A stretch of DNA of 64,000 bases from Vibrio penaeicida (GCF_019977755.1 NZ_AP025144.1:62001-126000); one strand, 5' to 3'; counted from the first letter of the stretch, positions 8,031-16,418 are shown. The notes: generated by a model from the sequence alone, not told the origin. Numbers and translations are program-made.

Positions 8031-8952
8031 GAAAATTGCAATTGTAGGGCCATTAACCGGGCCACGCTCTGCTTATGGTGACTTGTTGACGTCGGCGGCG
8101 AACGCGGCACTGTCTGCTCATCCTATATCCGCAAAAGCTGTATCTACAAAGGCAGTATCTACAAAAGCTACATCCACCCAAGCGGTATCGGAAGGGGTCG
8201 AGTTTGTTTATATGGATGACCAAGCTTTACCTCATGTTGCGGATGCGGTTGCAAAAGCGCTGATTGAAGAAGGGGTGACTGCGGTCATCGGGCATTTCAA
8301 CAGCGCATGTGCAGCAACCGTGAAAGATCAATATGAGAACGCTGGCATTGTGTTTGTGCTGCCAGCTTCAACCGGTGATGACCTCACCGAGCAGCCGAGC
8401 CGCTACCGTTTTCGACTGTGCGCCAGCAACACAAAACAATGCGAAGTGGTTGCAGAACTATTGGATGCCCAAAGTGGTTCGCACATGGTGGTATCGGATG
8501 GTTCTCCTTATGCCGAAGGGCTGGCGACGGTGCTCGCGAGTACTTATGGGTACCGAGTGATTCATCAAGAAAACTTGTATGAACAAACCACGTTTGATTT
8601 CGACAACGTGTTTCTAGCCGGTACGCATTTCTCGTGTGCGGATATGCTGAACCATTTAAACCGGCATGCCTTTACTGGGCGGGTTGTGGGTTGCGACGAT
8701 TGCGATATTGAAGAGATTGAGACCTTATTAACGCCACCCTATTCCATAGAAGTGATGAAGCTGGATAACGGCTTTGAATTCTATATTCGTCATGGGGTGA
8801 AAGCCGTTTTAGACATTCTGTATGACGATTCCGATGTCAGCAATTTGGACATGGCTGATCGTTTGCGGTGTTCTGCATCCTCATTTCGCTTTAATGAATA
8901 TGGGGATAACACGTTGTCGACTTGGCATCACTTGACCATTAAGGAGCAGTGA
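8020..8952 (+). CDS. Cytoplasmic LivJ-like (type I periplasmic-binding fold) protein
   Basis: 310 aa from a GTG with GGAGG 9 nt upstream; it overlaps the preceding stop by 11 nt. The N-terminus 'KKIAIVGPLTG' and the pattern that follows ('VIGHFNSACA', 'VFVLPASTGDDLT', 'YAEGLATVL') resemble branched-chain amino-acid receptors of the LivJ/AmiC fold. No signal peptide is present, so it probably works in the cytoplasm. Between the first strand and the rest is a short Ala/Val/Ser/Thr/Lys repeat of 5-6 residue units (about residues 36-55), an apparent slippage expansion. The role is unknown: a ligand sensor, or a binding or chaperone partner for a pathway intermediate, is possible. Its place inside the operon argues that it belongs to the pathway. 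Confidence 0.75.
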   Translation: MANKKIAIVGPLTGPRSAYGDLLTSAANAALSAHPISAKAVSTKAVSTKATSTQAVSEGVEFVYMDDQALPHVADAVAKALIEEGVTAVIGHFNSACAATVKDQYENAGIVFVLPASTGDDLTEQPSRYRFRLCASNTKQCEVVAELLDAQSGSHMVVSDGSPYAEGLATVLASTYGYRVIHQENLYEQTTFDFDNVFLAGTHFSCADMLNHLNRHAFTGRVVGCDDCDIEEIETLLTPPYSIEVMKLDNGFEFYIRHGVKAVLDILYDDSDVSNLDMADRLRCSASSFRFNEYGDNTLSTWHHLTIKEQ

Positions 8953-10046
8953 TGAGCACCAACCAACGACAATTTGATTGGGTCATTATTGGGGCGGGTG
9001 TGATCGGCTGTGCCATTGCGCGTGAATTGTCACTGCAATCGAATTTCAGTGTTGCTCTGATTGAACAAAACCGAGTGGGCAGTGGCGCGACGCTTTATTC
9101 CGGTGGTTTTGTTCGTGTGATTCACAGTGAAGATCACATCACAGAGATGGCCAAGGAAAGCCTGCCATTTTTTCTTCAGCATAAAGAAGAGACAGGGTTT
9201 GACGAAATTGGCACGCTCTTTGTGCCAACGACTGAGAGCCTTGAGACCATTTCAGAATGGGTTCGAACGACGAGTACGAATGAGCACCCTATCTATTTGA
9301 AACAAGTGAAGTCACTACCAGAAGAGCTTCGGAAGATTCTCCCTAAGCGGTTGGATGCGGATTACGTTGTCTGGGAGCCAGTGAGTGGCTACGCCGACCC
9401 CCTCAAATCAACCTTATGGCTTTCCAATGAAGCACAGAAAAATGGCGTCGAGCTGTTTGAGTCAACCCAAGTGCAGTCGATTGACACCCATGGTCATGAT
9501 GGGTTTCAACTGACGACAAGCGATCAGGTCATACTGACGAATGGGCTGATTGTTTGCACGGGAGCATGGAATTCATTGGCAGGAGATGCGTTTGACTTAT
9601 CCGACGTTCAGCGCCCTAAAGCCATTCAAGCGGAATTCATGCGCTCACAGCCTTTGCCCTCCCAGCATCCTGCGCTCATTGTGGGGGATCCAGATGTTTA
9701 CATGCGCCCTATTGGTGGTGATACCTGGTTAGTCGGCACAGCGACCAGCGAGTGGGATATTGATGTGGAATCGCCAAGGCGTAAAGACATCACCCACACC
9801 GATCTGACTAAAGAAACCGTCTCGCAAGCGTTGAATATTCAAAAAGACGCTCTTAACGCTTTAGGCGCGAGAGTTGGATTTGATGGTTATACCTACGGAA
9901 AAACAGGGTACTTAGGGGCGAAATCCAAGTACAAAAATGTCCTTTTTGCCACCGGTTGGAGCGGCATGGGATTTAAGCTTTTTCCATCCATCGCCAAACG
10001 TATATCTCACCTCGCGACTCAATCAAGGAATGATGTGTATGAGTGA
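8952..10046 (+). CDS. FAD-dependent amine/glycine-oxidase-like enzyme (DAO fold, Spb39/Tri27-like)
   Basis: 364 aa. The Rossmann FAD motif 'IIGAGVIG' is at residues 12-19, and the DAO-family C-terminal FAD stretch 'FATGWSGMGFKLFPSIAKRI' is present. ATG 8952 has AAGGAG 5 nt upstream and overlaps the previous stop by one base. In the s56-p1 and triacsin pathways an oxidase of this family acts after the cupin-MetRS enzyme and oxidatively cleaves the lysine-glycine hydrazine to release hydrazinoacetic acid. The same step is inferred here. The gene overlaps the next gene by 8 nt, so all the catalytic genes are translationally coupled. Sarcosine- or glycine-oxidase activity on another substrate cannot be excluded. 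Confidence 0.83.
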   Translation: MSTNQRQFDWVIIGAGVIGCAIARELSLQSNFSVALIEQNRVGSGATLYSGGFVRVIHSEDHITEMAKESLPFFLQHKEETGFDEIGTLFVPTTESLETISEWVRTTSTNEHPIYLKQVKSLPEELRKILPKRLDADYVVWEPVSGYADPLKSTLWLSNEAQKNGVELFESTQVQSIDTHGHDGFQLTTSDQVILTNGLIVCTGAWNSLAGDAFDLSDVQRPKAIQAEFMRSQPLPSQHPALIVGDPDVYMRPIGGDTWLVGTATSEWDIDVESPRRKDITHTDLTKETVSQALNIQKDALNALGARVGFDGYTYGKTGYLGAKSKYKNVLFATGWSGMGFKLFPSIAKRISHLATQSRNDVYE

Positions 10047-10995
10047 TTACTCTGCGACAAAAAACACCGAAAATCAGGGTATTTTACTGATCTTCTCTTT
10101 CAATATTCTGTCGGGTGTTCAGGCGGTTTATTTATCGGGCATGCTGCAAAAAGCCGATGTCTTTTCAACGCTTATCCTGACTTTTCTCCTCGTCAGCTTG
10201 TATTTTTACGTGGCTCAATCGATCAGTAAAAAGCCATTGGTTGAAACTCGATGGAAAGATTGGATAGGGGTGAACCTCACCACGGCGGGTAGCTGGCTTG
10301 GTTTCTTTATAGCGCTTAAATACATTGAGCCTGCTATTTCCAGTGCGTTAGCCAACTCAATTGGACCATTAGTTACGATTCTAATTACGGTCTTTATTCT
10401 TAAGACCGATAAGCTGAGTGCACCGCAAATGGTCACTGCATTAGGCGTAATGGCGAGCATGATATTCATGATTAATTCGACCTTCAGTGGTAACTCTGCG
10501 ATGGGACACATTGATCGTGATGATGCGATATTGGGTGTGGTGATGTCCTTTGTGTGTGGTGTTTCCATGGCGCTTAACACGTTGGCATCCAAATCTTTAA
10601 ATCAGAAAGGGGTGACACCTGGCCAAATCATGTCGAAGCGATTTCTTTTGCTTATCGGTATAGCTTTTGTGTTGAGTGATAAACCCGTTTTGGTCTATAC
10701 CGCCACGACCTTTTATTGGGAAATCCTGATGATAGCGGTGATCGGAAACATTATTCCTTTGTATTGCTTACAGCTGGGTATCAAGAAGTCGGACCCGTTA
10801 ATCGTGAGTTTCTCGTTAGTCGCTGCGCCGATTATTTATCTCTTCATTCAGATGTTTAATTCGAGACTTACCTTTTCTATGGAATCGCTGATAGGCACCA
10901 GCTCCGCCATTATTTTTGTGGTGATTGGCATCTATTTAAAGCAGAAAAGAGCCGTGAATCAGCCAAAAGAAGAGCCGCTGCAAAGCGCCAAGTAG
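10039..10995 (+). CDS. EamA/DMT-superfamily transporter, predicted product exporter
   Basis: 318 aa with about ten hydrophobic helices in two repeated halves, the EamA (drug/metabolite transporter) layout. ATG 10039 has AAGGA 9 nt upstream; two earlier ATGs (10030, 10033) are too close to it. It overlaps the oxidase gene by 8 nt. EamA proteins commonly export amino acids and amino-acid-derived metabolites, so its place inside the operon suggests export of the finished hydrazine compound and self-protection. Direction and substrate are inference. Confidence 0.85.
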   Translation: MSDYSATKNTENQGILLIFSFNILSGVQAVYLSGMLQKADVFSTLILTFLLVSLYFYVAQSISKKPLVETRWKDWIGVNLTTAGSWLGFFIALKYIEPAISSALANSIGPLVTILITVFILKTDKLSAPQMVTALGVMASMIFMINSTFSGNSAMGHIDRDDAILGVVMSFVCGVSMALNTLASKSLNQKGVTPGQIMSKRFLLLIGIAFVLSDKPVLVYTATTFYWEILMIAVIGNIIPLYCLQLGIKKSDPLIVSFSLVAAPIIYLFIQMFNSRLTFSMESLIGTSSAIIFVVIGIYLKQKRAVNQPKEEPLQSAK

Positions 10996-11008
10996 TGAGG
11001 GACACAGT

Positions 11009-11122
11009 ATGCAGATTTCGATATGCGAAGCGAAAGATGAGTCGTTAAGGCTCGGACGATTGGATGCGGACGCCATCAATGCTTTGGTGGAAAAAGAAAG
11101 GAAAGGAGTTCACCATGAATAA
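11009..11122 (+). CDS. Small ORF (37 aa) coupled to ATP-grasp gene
   Basis: ATG at 11009 with GAGG 8 nt upstream; the stop overlaps the ATP-grasp start region (11115-11122). The peptide is charged, with one Cys near the N-terminus ('MQISICEAKDE') and a His-His-Glu end. It could be a coupling leader, a small carrier or scaffold peptide for the ligase, or chance. The well-placed ribosome site and the exact overlap are the only support. Confidence 0.4.
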   Translation: MQISICEAKDESLRLGRLDADAINALVEKERKGVHHE

Positions 11123-12368
11123 AGATTACGTCGTCATTGTCGACCCATATTCTAGCGCGTGTTTACTGCCACGAGATTTCAACGCTGCTGGTTTTGATTG
11201 TATTGCTGTGCACAGCCAAAAGACGATCCCATCAAACTATGCGGGCTCGTTTCACGCACAGGATTTTGTGGCTGAAACCGTATTTAACGATGTGGAGTTG
11301 TGCGCCCATTTTCTAAAAGAATACGCCCCCGTGGCGGTACTTGCTGGGGCTGAAAGTGGGGTGCAAAAAGCGGATTTACTCACGCATCATTTAGCGCTTT
11401 CCAGTAACGATTTTGCGCTTTCCTTGGCTCGCCGAGACAAATTTGAGATGCAGGAAGCCATTGCGAAGCAAGGCATTCGAGCGATCAAACAGCTAAAAAC
11501 GTCTCAGTTTGATGAAATAGAGCCTTGGCTTAAGTCGAATAATATTCAAGAGTTTATTATTAAGCCTTTGGCTTCGGCAGGTTCTGAAGGTGTCAGTAAG
11601 TGCTCGAATTTGGATGAGGCTAGAAAGGCGTTCGACAGTATTCTTCACTCTGAAGACATGTTCATGCAGCTCAACCAAGCGGTATTGGTGCAAGAATTTA
11701 TCCATGGGTCGGAATACGTTGTCGATACGGTATCGTGTGATGGAAAAAGTTTTGTCACCAACCTGTGCCGTTATCATAAATGCCAAGCGAATGGTTCGGA
11801 TGTGGTGTATCGAGAAATGGAGTTTCTACATCCAGAAGACGAGTCATTGCAAGAAATCATCGAATACAATCAAGGTGTATTGGATGCATTAGGCATTACG
11901 GTTGGTCCTGCTCACAGTGAGATTATGCTTTCTCCTGATGGACCTGTTCTGATAGAAGTAGGGGCGCGGATTCATGGCGGATACACCCCGAGAACCGTGC
12001 AGAATTTCTCTTCAGTGTCACAGTTAGATCTCACGGTAGATGCGTTTACCAATCACTCTCGCTTTAGGGAAAGAACGTCCCAACCTCCGACATTCCATAA
12101 GAAAGCATTGGTTCAGTTCTTTATTAGCACTGAAGAAGGAAAAGTAGAGGATGTGAATGGCAAGGAACAGCTGTCTAAGCTGGATTCTTACTTTGACTCG
12201 GTATGGGGGATTGCCCCGCAATCGAAGGTGTCGAAAACAGTCGACCTGTTTACATCGCCTGGTTGGGTTGTCCTTATGAACGAGAGCGCTAACGCACTGA
12301 ATAGGGACAAACAGGCTGCTATTGACTTAGAAGAGAACCACGAGCTTTATCGGTTGTCCTCTGTGTGA
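11115..12368 (+). CDS. ATP-grasp ligase, L-amino-acid-ligase (BacD-like) type
   Basis: 417 aa, start chosen at ATG 11115 behind AAAGGAG. ATP-grasp features are readable: the lysine strand 'EFIIKPLASAGSEGV', the 'VLVQEFIHGSEYVVD' strand, and the metal-binding C-terminal block 'HSEIMLSPDGPVLIEVGARIHGG'. Family members activate a carboxylate as acyl phosphate and couple it to an amine, often making dipeptides. As the last gene of the operon it is predicted to attach the hydrazine amino acid (or hydrazinoacetate) to another amino acid. With no NRPS or PKS nearby, the product would be a small dipeptide-like hydrazide. Partner substrates are unknown. Confidence 0.85.
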   Translation: MNKDYVVIVDPYSSACLLPRDFNAAGFDCIAVHSQKTIPSNYAGSFHAQDFVAETVFNDVELCAHFLKEYAPVAVLAGAESGVQKADLLTHHLALSSNDFALSLARRDKFEMQEAIAKQGIRAIKQLKTSQFDEIEPWLKSNNIQEFIIKPLASAGSEGVSKCSNLDEARKAFDSILHSEDMFMQLNQAVLVQEFIHGSEYVVDTVSCDGKSFVTNLCRYHKCQANGSDVVYREMEFLHPEDESLQEIIEYNQGVLDALGITVGPAHSEIMLSPDGPVLIEVGARIHGGYTPRTVQNFSSVSQLDLTVDAFTNHSRFRERTSQPPTFHKKALVQFFISTEEGKVEDVNGKEQLSKLDSYFDSVWGIAPQSKVSKTVDLFTSPGWVVLMNESANALNRDKQAAIDLEENHELYRLSSV

Positions 12369-12391
12369 TGGTGGTAATCTAACTTGTTAAA

Positions 12392-12420
12392 AGAGGCTGG
12401 TGCTCCCAGCCTCTTTTTTT
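12392..12420 (+). terminator. Terminator of the hydrazine operon
   Basis: AGAGGCTGG (12392-12400) and CCAGCCTCT (12406-12414) form a perfect 9-bp stem followed by seven T, 24 nt after the ligase stop. Confidence 0.93.
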
Positions 12421-12435
12421 ATGCCTGAAATCCAG

Positions 12436-12457
12436 TTCTCTATTCCTCGATAGAGAA
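12436..12457. promoter_or_regulatory. Palindrome upstream of the peptide locus
   Basis: TTCTCTAT (12436-12443), spacer TCCTCG, ATAGAGAA (12450-12457), perfect 8-bp arms. It lies just after the hydrazine-operon terminator and 153 bp ahead of the first peptide gene. It shares the 6-bp spacer and ATAG half-site with the dyad at 4080-4105 and may be an operator for the same LuxR protein; this is inference. A second short palindrome, AGGTATATACCT, sits at 12488-12499. Confidence 0.4.
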
Positions 12458-12610
12458 GCCACTGAACCAAATATATTAAGGTTATTTAGGTATATACCTA
12501 CCAAATATAATAGCTACTAGAAATAGGACTATAAGATTTGAGAGTTTTTATTTTTTCTGGTTTTTATAGAATGAAAACACTTAAGGAAAACAAGTAAAGA
12601 AGGAATTCAA

Positions 12611-12709
12611 ATGAAAGAAATTAATTTAGAAGAATTAAATGAAGTAACAGGCGCATATATGATTGGTGGCTGTTTTCCATTCCCAACTAAAAAGCCAAAA
12701 CTATTTTAA
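12611..12709 (+). CDS. Double-glycine leader peptide 1
   Basis: 32 aa. Leader MKEINLEELNEVTGAYMIGG, predicted core CFPFPTKKPKLF after the GG. AAGGAAT precedes the ATG. It is a substrate candidate for the C39-peptidase exporter at 14268-16409. An alternative cut after the earlier 'TGA' would give a longer core. Confidence 0.8.
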   Translation: MKEINLEELNEVTGAYMIGGCFPFPTKKPKLF

Positions 12710-12721
12710 TAAGGAAATAAA

Positions 12722-12811
12722 ATGAAAGTAATTAAAAAAGAAACAACGAAAAAAGTAAATGGCGCCATTGTTGAAGGTGGCTGTGTTATGAACCCTTGGG
12801 AGAGAAAATAA
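12722..12811 (+). CDS. Double-glycine leader peptide 2
   Basis: 29 aa; leader ends 'VNGAIVEGG', core CVMNPWERK. AAGGAAA precedes the ATG. The stop overlaps the next start by one base. Confidence 0.78.
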   Translation: MKVIKKETTKKVNGAIVEGGCVMNPWERK

Positions 12812-12897
12812 TGAAAGTCCTTGATCTAAAAATGTTGAACGCCGTTTCTGGTGGTAGCCAATGGGTTGTGTGTGATTTTGGTGAAACCACAGAGTGA
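12811..12897 (+). CDS. Double-glycine leader peptide 3
   Basis: 28 aa; leader MKVLDLKMLNAVSGG, core SQWVVCDFGETTE. It starts on the last base of the previous stop codon, so translation is coupled. The leader has the canonical hydrophobic spacing before GG. Confidence 0.8.
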   Translation: MKVLDLKMLNAVSGGSQWVVCDFGETTE

Positions 12898-12907
12898 AGG
12901 TGAAGCT

Positions 12908-13006
12908 ATGGACAATGCGAATTGCATTAAGTCAGCCAGTCACTACCCAGGTAAGAACAGTCGATCGGACTCGCGTCTGTTCTTAAAAAACCGCGTAGTG
13001 GAATAG
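12908..13006 (+). CDS. Small ORF between peptide genes and exporter
   Basis: 32 codons, begins 'MDNANCIKSASHYPGK', with an AAGG about 7 nt upstream. It lacks the leader and GG of its neighbours and contains a 9-bp hairpin. It may be a divergent peptide, a regulatory leader ORF or chance. Confidence 0.3.
   Translation: MDNANCIKSASHYPGKNSRSDSRLFLKNRVVE
12952..12985. other. Hairpin between peptide genes and exporter genes
   Basis: TAAGAACAG (12952-12960) and CTGTTCTTA (12977-12985), perfect 9-bp arms, 16-nt loop, followed by A rather than T. It is therefore not a classical terminator for this strand. It could limit read-through or process the transcript so that peptide mRNA exceeds exporter mRNA. 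Confidence 0.5.
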
Positions 13007-13029
13007 CCAAACGTTGAGCCGGAGGGAGT

Positions 13030-14271
13030 ATGTCTGAAGAATCGTTATTCAGAAAAAAAGCCAAAGAAGCCTATTTTAAAAGGCTGGATGGCAAAGTCAT
13101 TATAAATACGCATTTGTCACATTGGTGGGTTACGTTGCTCATCGCCTTAATTGTTACCTTTGTGGTGCTATTTATTAGTTTTGGTTCTTACTCTCCAAAG
13201 GCTCAGGCGACGGGGTATTTACTCCCTGAAAATGGGCTAAGTGAGGTGTACTCAACATCGAACGGGTATTTGAGTGAGGTGTACATAGAGGAGGGGCAGT
13301 TAGTCAAAAAAGGGCAGCCGTTGGCAACGATAAGCTATGAGCGGTATGTCGAAACAGGTGAGGCGAGTAGCCACCAATTAAGAGCTCTGACAAAACAAAT
13401 GATAACGACACTGAATCACCAGATTCAGACAACCAATGATATTTACCAATCTAAAATGTCATTGATTGATAATAAAAAGAAAATGCAGAATTCAACGATA
13501 TCCCGTAATGGAAATCGGCTTAAGAATATAAATAATAAAATAAGAATAGAAAGTAAGAAATACAATAAATTAAACACACTATATAAAGATAAATATATAT
13601 CTGAAGATGTTTTGCTTCAACAAGAAGTCTTACTCTCAACACTCAATATAGAGAGAGATGATCAGCTGTCGCAATTGGATATTGCCAAGCAAGAATTATT
13701 AGCGCTGAACGTAGAACACGAACTATTGGAGCGTCAGCGTAAAACTGAAATAGCGAACTTAGAACAAAAAATCGATCAGCTAGAGCATTCGGAAATAGAA
13801 AGCCTGAGCAGTAAAGGTGAAACGTTAATTGCCAAAGTGTCTGGCAGGGTACGCTCTGTCGCCGTAAGACCCGGTGAACGTATTGAACTCGACACACTGG
13901 CGATGACCATTGTGCCAGAAGAGAGTGAACTGCACGTCGAAATGCAAGTGTCTTCAAACAGCTTAAAAATGGTGGAAGTCGGGCAAGAAGTACAAGTGAA
14001 GTTATCGGCTTTCCCTTACCAAAAATACGGAACATTAACGGGTGTAGTCAGCTACATCGCGGATACGGCAAGTGTCGATAAAGATTCGGCAAAAGCAGCA
14101 AGCTACAGGCTATTAGTGAGTTTGCCGCAGCAAAGCATTGTGGATGGATCGATTCGTCATGACCTAACAGTAGGCATGCAAGCAATCATCGATATCAAAG
14201 GGAAGTCCATGCCTATCATGACATGGCTATTGGAACCAATTCGGTACGCAAAGGAGCAATTTGAAATATGA
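13030..14271 (+). CDS. HlyD/CvaA-type periplasmic adaptor of peptide exporter
   Basis: 413-aa membrane-fusion protein. One membrane helix lies near residues 33-55 ('WWVTLLIALIVTFVVLFISF'), then a lipoyl-like half ('VYIEEGQLVKKGQPLATI'), long coiled-coil hairpins (about 110-250), the second lipoyl half ('ETLIAKVSGRVRSVAVRPGERI') and a beta-barrel. GGAGGGAG precedes the ATG. It bridges the inner-membrane ABC exporter to a TolC-type outer-membrane channel, which must be encoded elsewhere. It overlaps the exporter gene by 4 nt (ATGA), as in microcin (cvaA-cvaB) loci. Confidence 0.92.
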   Translation: MSEESLFRKKAKEAYFKRLDGKVIINTHLSHWWVTLLIALIVTFVVLFISFGSYSPKAQATGYLLPENGLSEVYSTSNGYLSEVYIEEGQLVKKGQPLATISYERYVETGEASSHQLRALTKQMITTLNHQIQTTNDIYQSKMSLIDNKKKMQNSTISRNGNRLKNINNKIRIESKKYNKLNTLYKDKYISEDVLLQQEVLLSTLNIERDDQLSQLDIAKQELLALNVEHELLERQRKTEIANLEQKIDQLEHSEIESLSSKGETLIAKVSGRVRSVAVRPGERIELDTLAMTIVPEESELHVEMQVSSNSLKMVEVGQEVQVKLSAFPYQKYGTLTGVVSYIADTASVDKDSAKAASYRLLVSLPQQSIVDGSIRHDLTVGMQAIIDIKGKSMPIMTWLLEPIRYAKEQFEI

Positions 14272-16409
14272 GTTTTTTAAGTAATCTGAATTTTTCATTC
14301 AAAAACAAATTGCCCGTCTATTACCAAAGTGAAGTAGCGGAGTGTGGATTAACCTGTATCGCGATGATTGCTACGTATCACGGATACAAAACAGACATCG
14401 ATACATTGCGACAGCGCTTCCCCCTGTCGCAGAAAGGAACGGGTCTCAATGTACTGATTGATATCGCCTCAACATTGAAATTGAGTACAAGACCTCTCCA
14501 ATTGGACATGGAGCATCTAACCGAACTGAAGCTGCCTGCACTGCTGCACTGGAACTTCGATCACTATGTTGTGTTGAAATCTGTAGGTAAAAAGCACTGC
14601 ATCATTCATGACCCAGCGCTTGGTGAGCAAAAAGTATCGCTGGAGCAGGTATCAGAACAATTTACCGGTGTTGCGCTGGAGTTTATGCCAGCAGAAGAAT
14701 TCGAAGAAGTTAATGAAACAACGGAATTAGGCATCCGCCACTTGTGGTCAAGAATTCAAGGGTTACTGCCATCCATTACACAAATTTTAGCGCTAACGGC
14801 TTTTATCCAGATATTTGCTTTGTTAACCCCTTATTTTATCCAGCTAACGATAGATGAGGTTATTACCACCGGAGATAGCGACTTATTGATGGTACTCGGT
14901 ATTGCGTTTGTGAGCTTACACCTATTTAGGGCAATCACATTTGCACTACGAAGCTGGGTGGTCACGTTTGTCGCGACGCAACTGAATTACCAGCTCAGCA
15001 ATAACTTGTTTACGCACCTTATTCGATTGCCGTCAGACTTTTTTGCGAAGCGACACATTGGAGACATTACAAGCCGATTCTCATCGTTAGATGAAGTCAA
15101 TCGAATGCTCTCTACCGGATTTGTGGAAGCCTTTATTGATGGCGTGATGATGCTGACTGCCATAGGGATCATGTACTACTACAACGCATCATTAGCCAAT
15201 GTGGTCATGATTATGCTGGTGGCATATGTTGCACTGAGAACTCTGCTCTTTAAACCCATTAGAAGAGCTGTTCGAAACAAGCTGATAAACCAAGCGAATG
15301 AAGACTCGTACTTTTTAGAAAGCATCCGAGCGATACAAACTGTTAAATGTTTTGGTCATGAAGCGGAGCGAGTATCAGGGTGGCAAAACCGATACGCAGA
15401 TCAAATGAATGCTTCGGTAAGAAGCGAGCGACTGGGCATTATCCATAAATCGGCAGACCTATTTATCACAGGTGTAGAGCATGTACTGATTATTTGGATA
15501 GGCAGCATGTTAGTGATGGACCATGCAATGACCATTGGTATGTTGTATGCCTTCTTAAACTACCGACAAATGTTTTCAGACCAGTCACGTTCACTAGTGG
15601 AAAAGTGGTTCGAATTCAGAATGCTAAAGCTTCACTTGTCACGAGTTACCGACATTGTGATAGCGAAAAAAGAAGAACATGTACACAGCGAACGTGCCAA
15701 ATTAGAACCGATTAAAGGTGGTATTAAGCTTGAGAACGTCGCGTTCAGATACAGCCCTAATGATGATGATGTGATTGATGGTTTCGACTTAGAAATACAG
15801 CCCGGTGAATCCGTGGTGCTCACCGGAAACTCAGGATGCGGTAAGTCCACACTAATGAGAATGCTCACAGGGTTGGACCAGCCGACAAAAGGCAAAGTGC
15901 TGGTCGATGATATTGCTTTACAACACATGGGGTTAGCCGCTTATCGAGACGACATCGCAACGGTGATGCAGGACGACCAATTGCTCAGCGGTACGATACT
16001 GGACAACATTACTATGTTTGATAAAACACCCAATTTAGAGCAGGTAGGTAGGGCAGCTGGGCTCGCTGCGATAGGACAAGAAATTATGAAGATGCCCCTA
16101 GGCTTTCAAACCCTGATAGGGGATCTAGGTAGCACTCTCTCGGGTGGACAGAAACAGCGGATATTATTGGCAAGAGCCTTTTATAAACAGCCGAAAATAC
16201 TGTTTTTAGATGAAGCTACCAGCAGCCTAGATACAGAAAACGAAAAACACATTAACAACGTTATCAAAAAAATGGGCATCACCCGAATTTCGATAGCTCA
16301 CCGCAAAGAGACCATTGAGATGCACGATCGTGTCATCAAATTAGGTGAAAAAGGGCAGATACTCAGCGACAACAGACAGGAAAAACCAAAACTCGAAGCT
16401 TTGGCATAA
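14268..16409 (+). CDS. C39-peptidase-containing ABC exporter (PCAT, CvaB-like)
   Basis: 713 aa. An N-terminal C39 cysteine peptidase has oxyanion Gln20, Cys26 in 'ECGLTC', and a His and Asp in 'HWNFDHYVVLK' and 'IIHDPALG'. A six-helix transmembrane domain follows (about 165-430), then an ATPase with Walker A 'GNSGCGKST', signature 'LSGGQKQR', Walker B 'ILFLDEATSS' and H-loop 'SIAHR'. Such proteins cut double-glycine leaders and export the core peptide in one step. Eighteen leader-bearing peptides flank it. No modification enzyme (LanM, radical SAM, YcaO) or obvious immunity gene is linked, so unmodified or disulfide-containing peptides are expected. Confidence 0.95.
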   Translation: MSFLSNLNFSFKNKLPVYYQSEVAECGLTCIAMIATYHGYKTDIDTLRQRFPLSQKGTGLNVLIDIASTLKLSTRPLQLDMEHLTELKLPALLHWNFDHYVVLKSVGKKHCIIHDPALGEQKVSLEQVSEQFTGVALEFMPAEEFEEVNETTELGIRHLWSRIQGLLPSITQILALTAFIQIFALLTPYFIQLTIDEVITTGDSDLLMVLGIAFVSLHLFRAITFALRSWVVTFVATQLNYQLSNNLFTHLIRLPSDFFAKRHIGDITSRFSSLDEVNRMLSTGFVEAFIDGVMMLTAIGIMYYYNASLANVVMIMLVAYVALRTLLFKPIRRAVRNKLINQANEDSYFLESIRAIQTVKCFGHEAERVSGWQNRYADQMNASVRSERLGIIHKSADLFITGVEHVLIIWIGSMLVMDHAMTIGMLYAFLNYRQMFSDQSRSLVEKWFEFRMLKLHLSRVTDIVIAKKEEHVHSERAKLEPIKGGIKLENVAFRYSPNDDDVIDGFDLEIQPGESVVLTGNSGCGKSTLMRMLTGLDQPTKGKVLVDDIALQHMGLAAYRDDIATVMQDDQLLSGTILDNITMFDKTPNLEQVGRAAGLAAIGQEIMKMPLGFQTLIGDLGSTLSGGQKQRILLARAFYKQPKILFLDEATSSLDTENEKHINNVIKKMGITRISIAHRKETIEMHDRVIKLGEKGQILSDNRQEKPKLEALA

Positions 16410-16418
16410 GGAAATAAC

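Noticed and set aside
12571-12597. Eight-codon ORF before the first peptide gene
   Set aside because: Too short to support, no leader features and no clear ribosome site.
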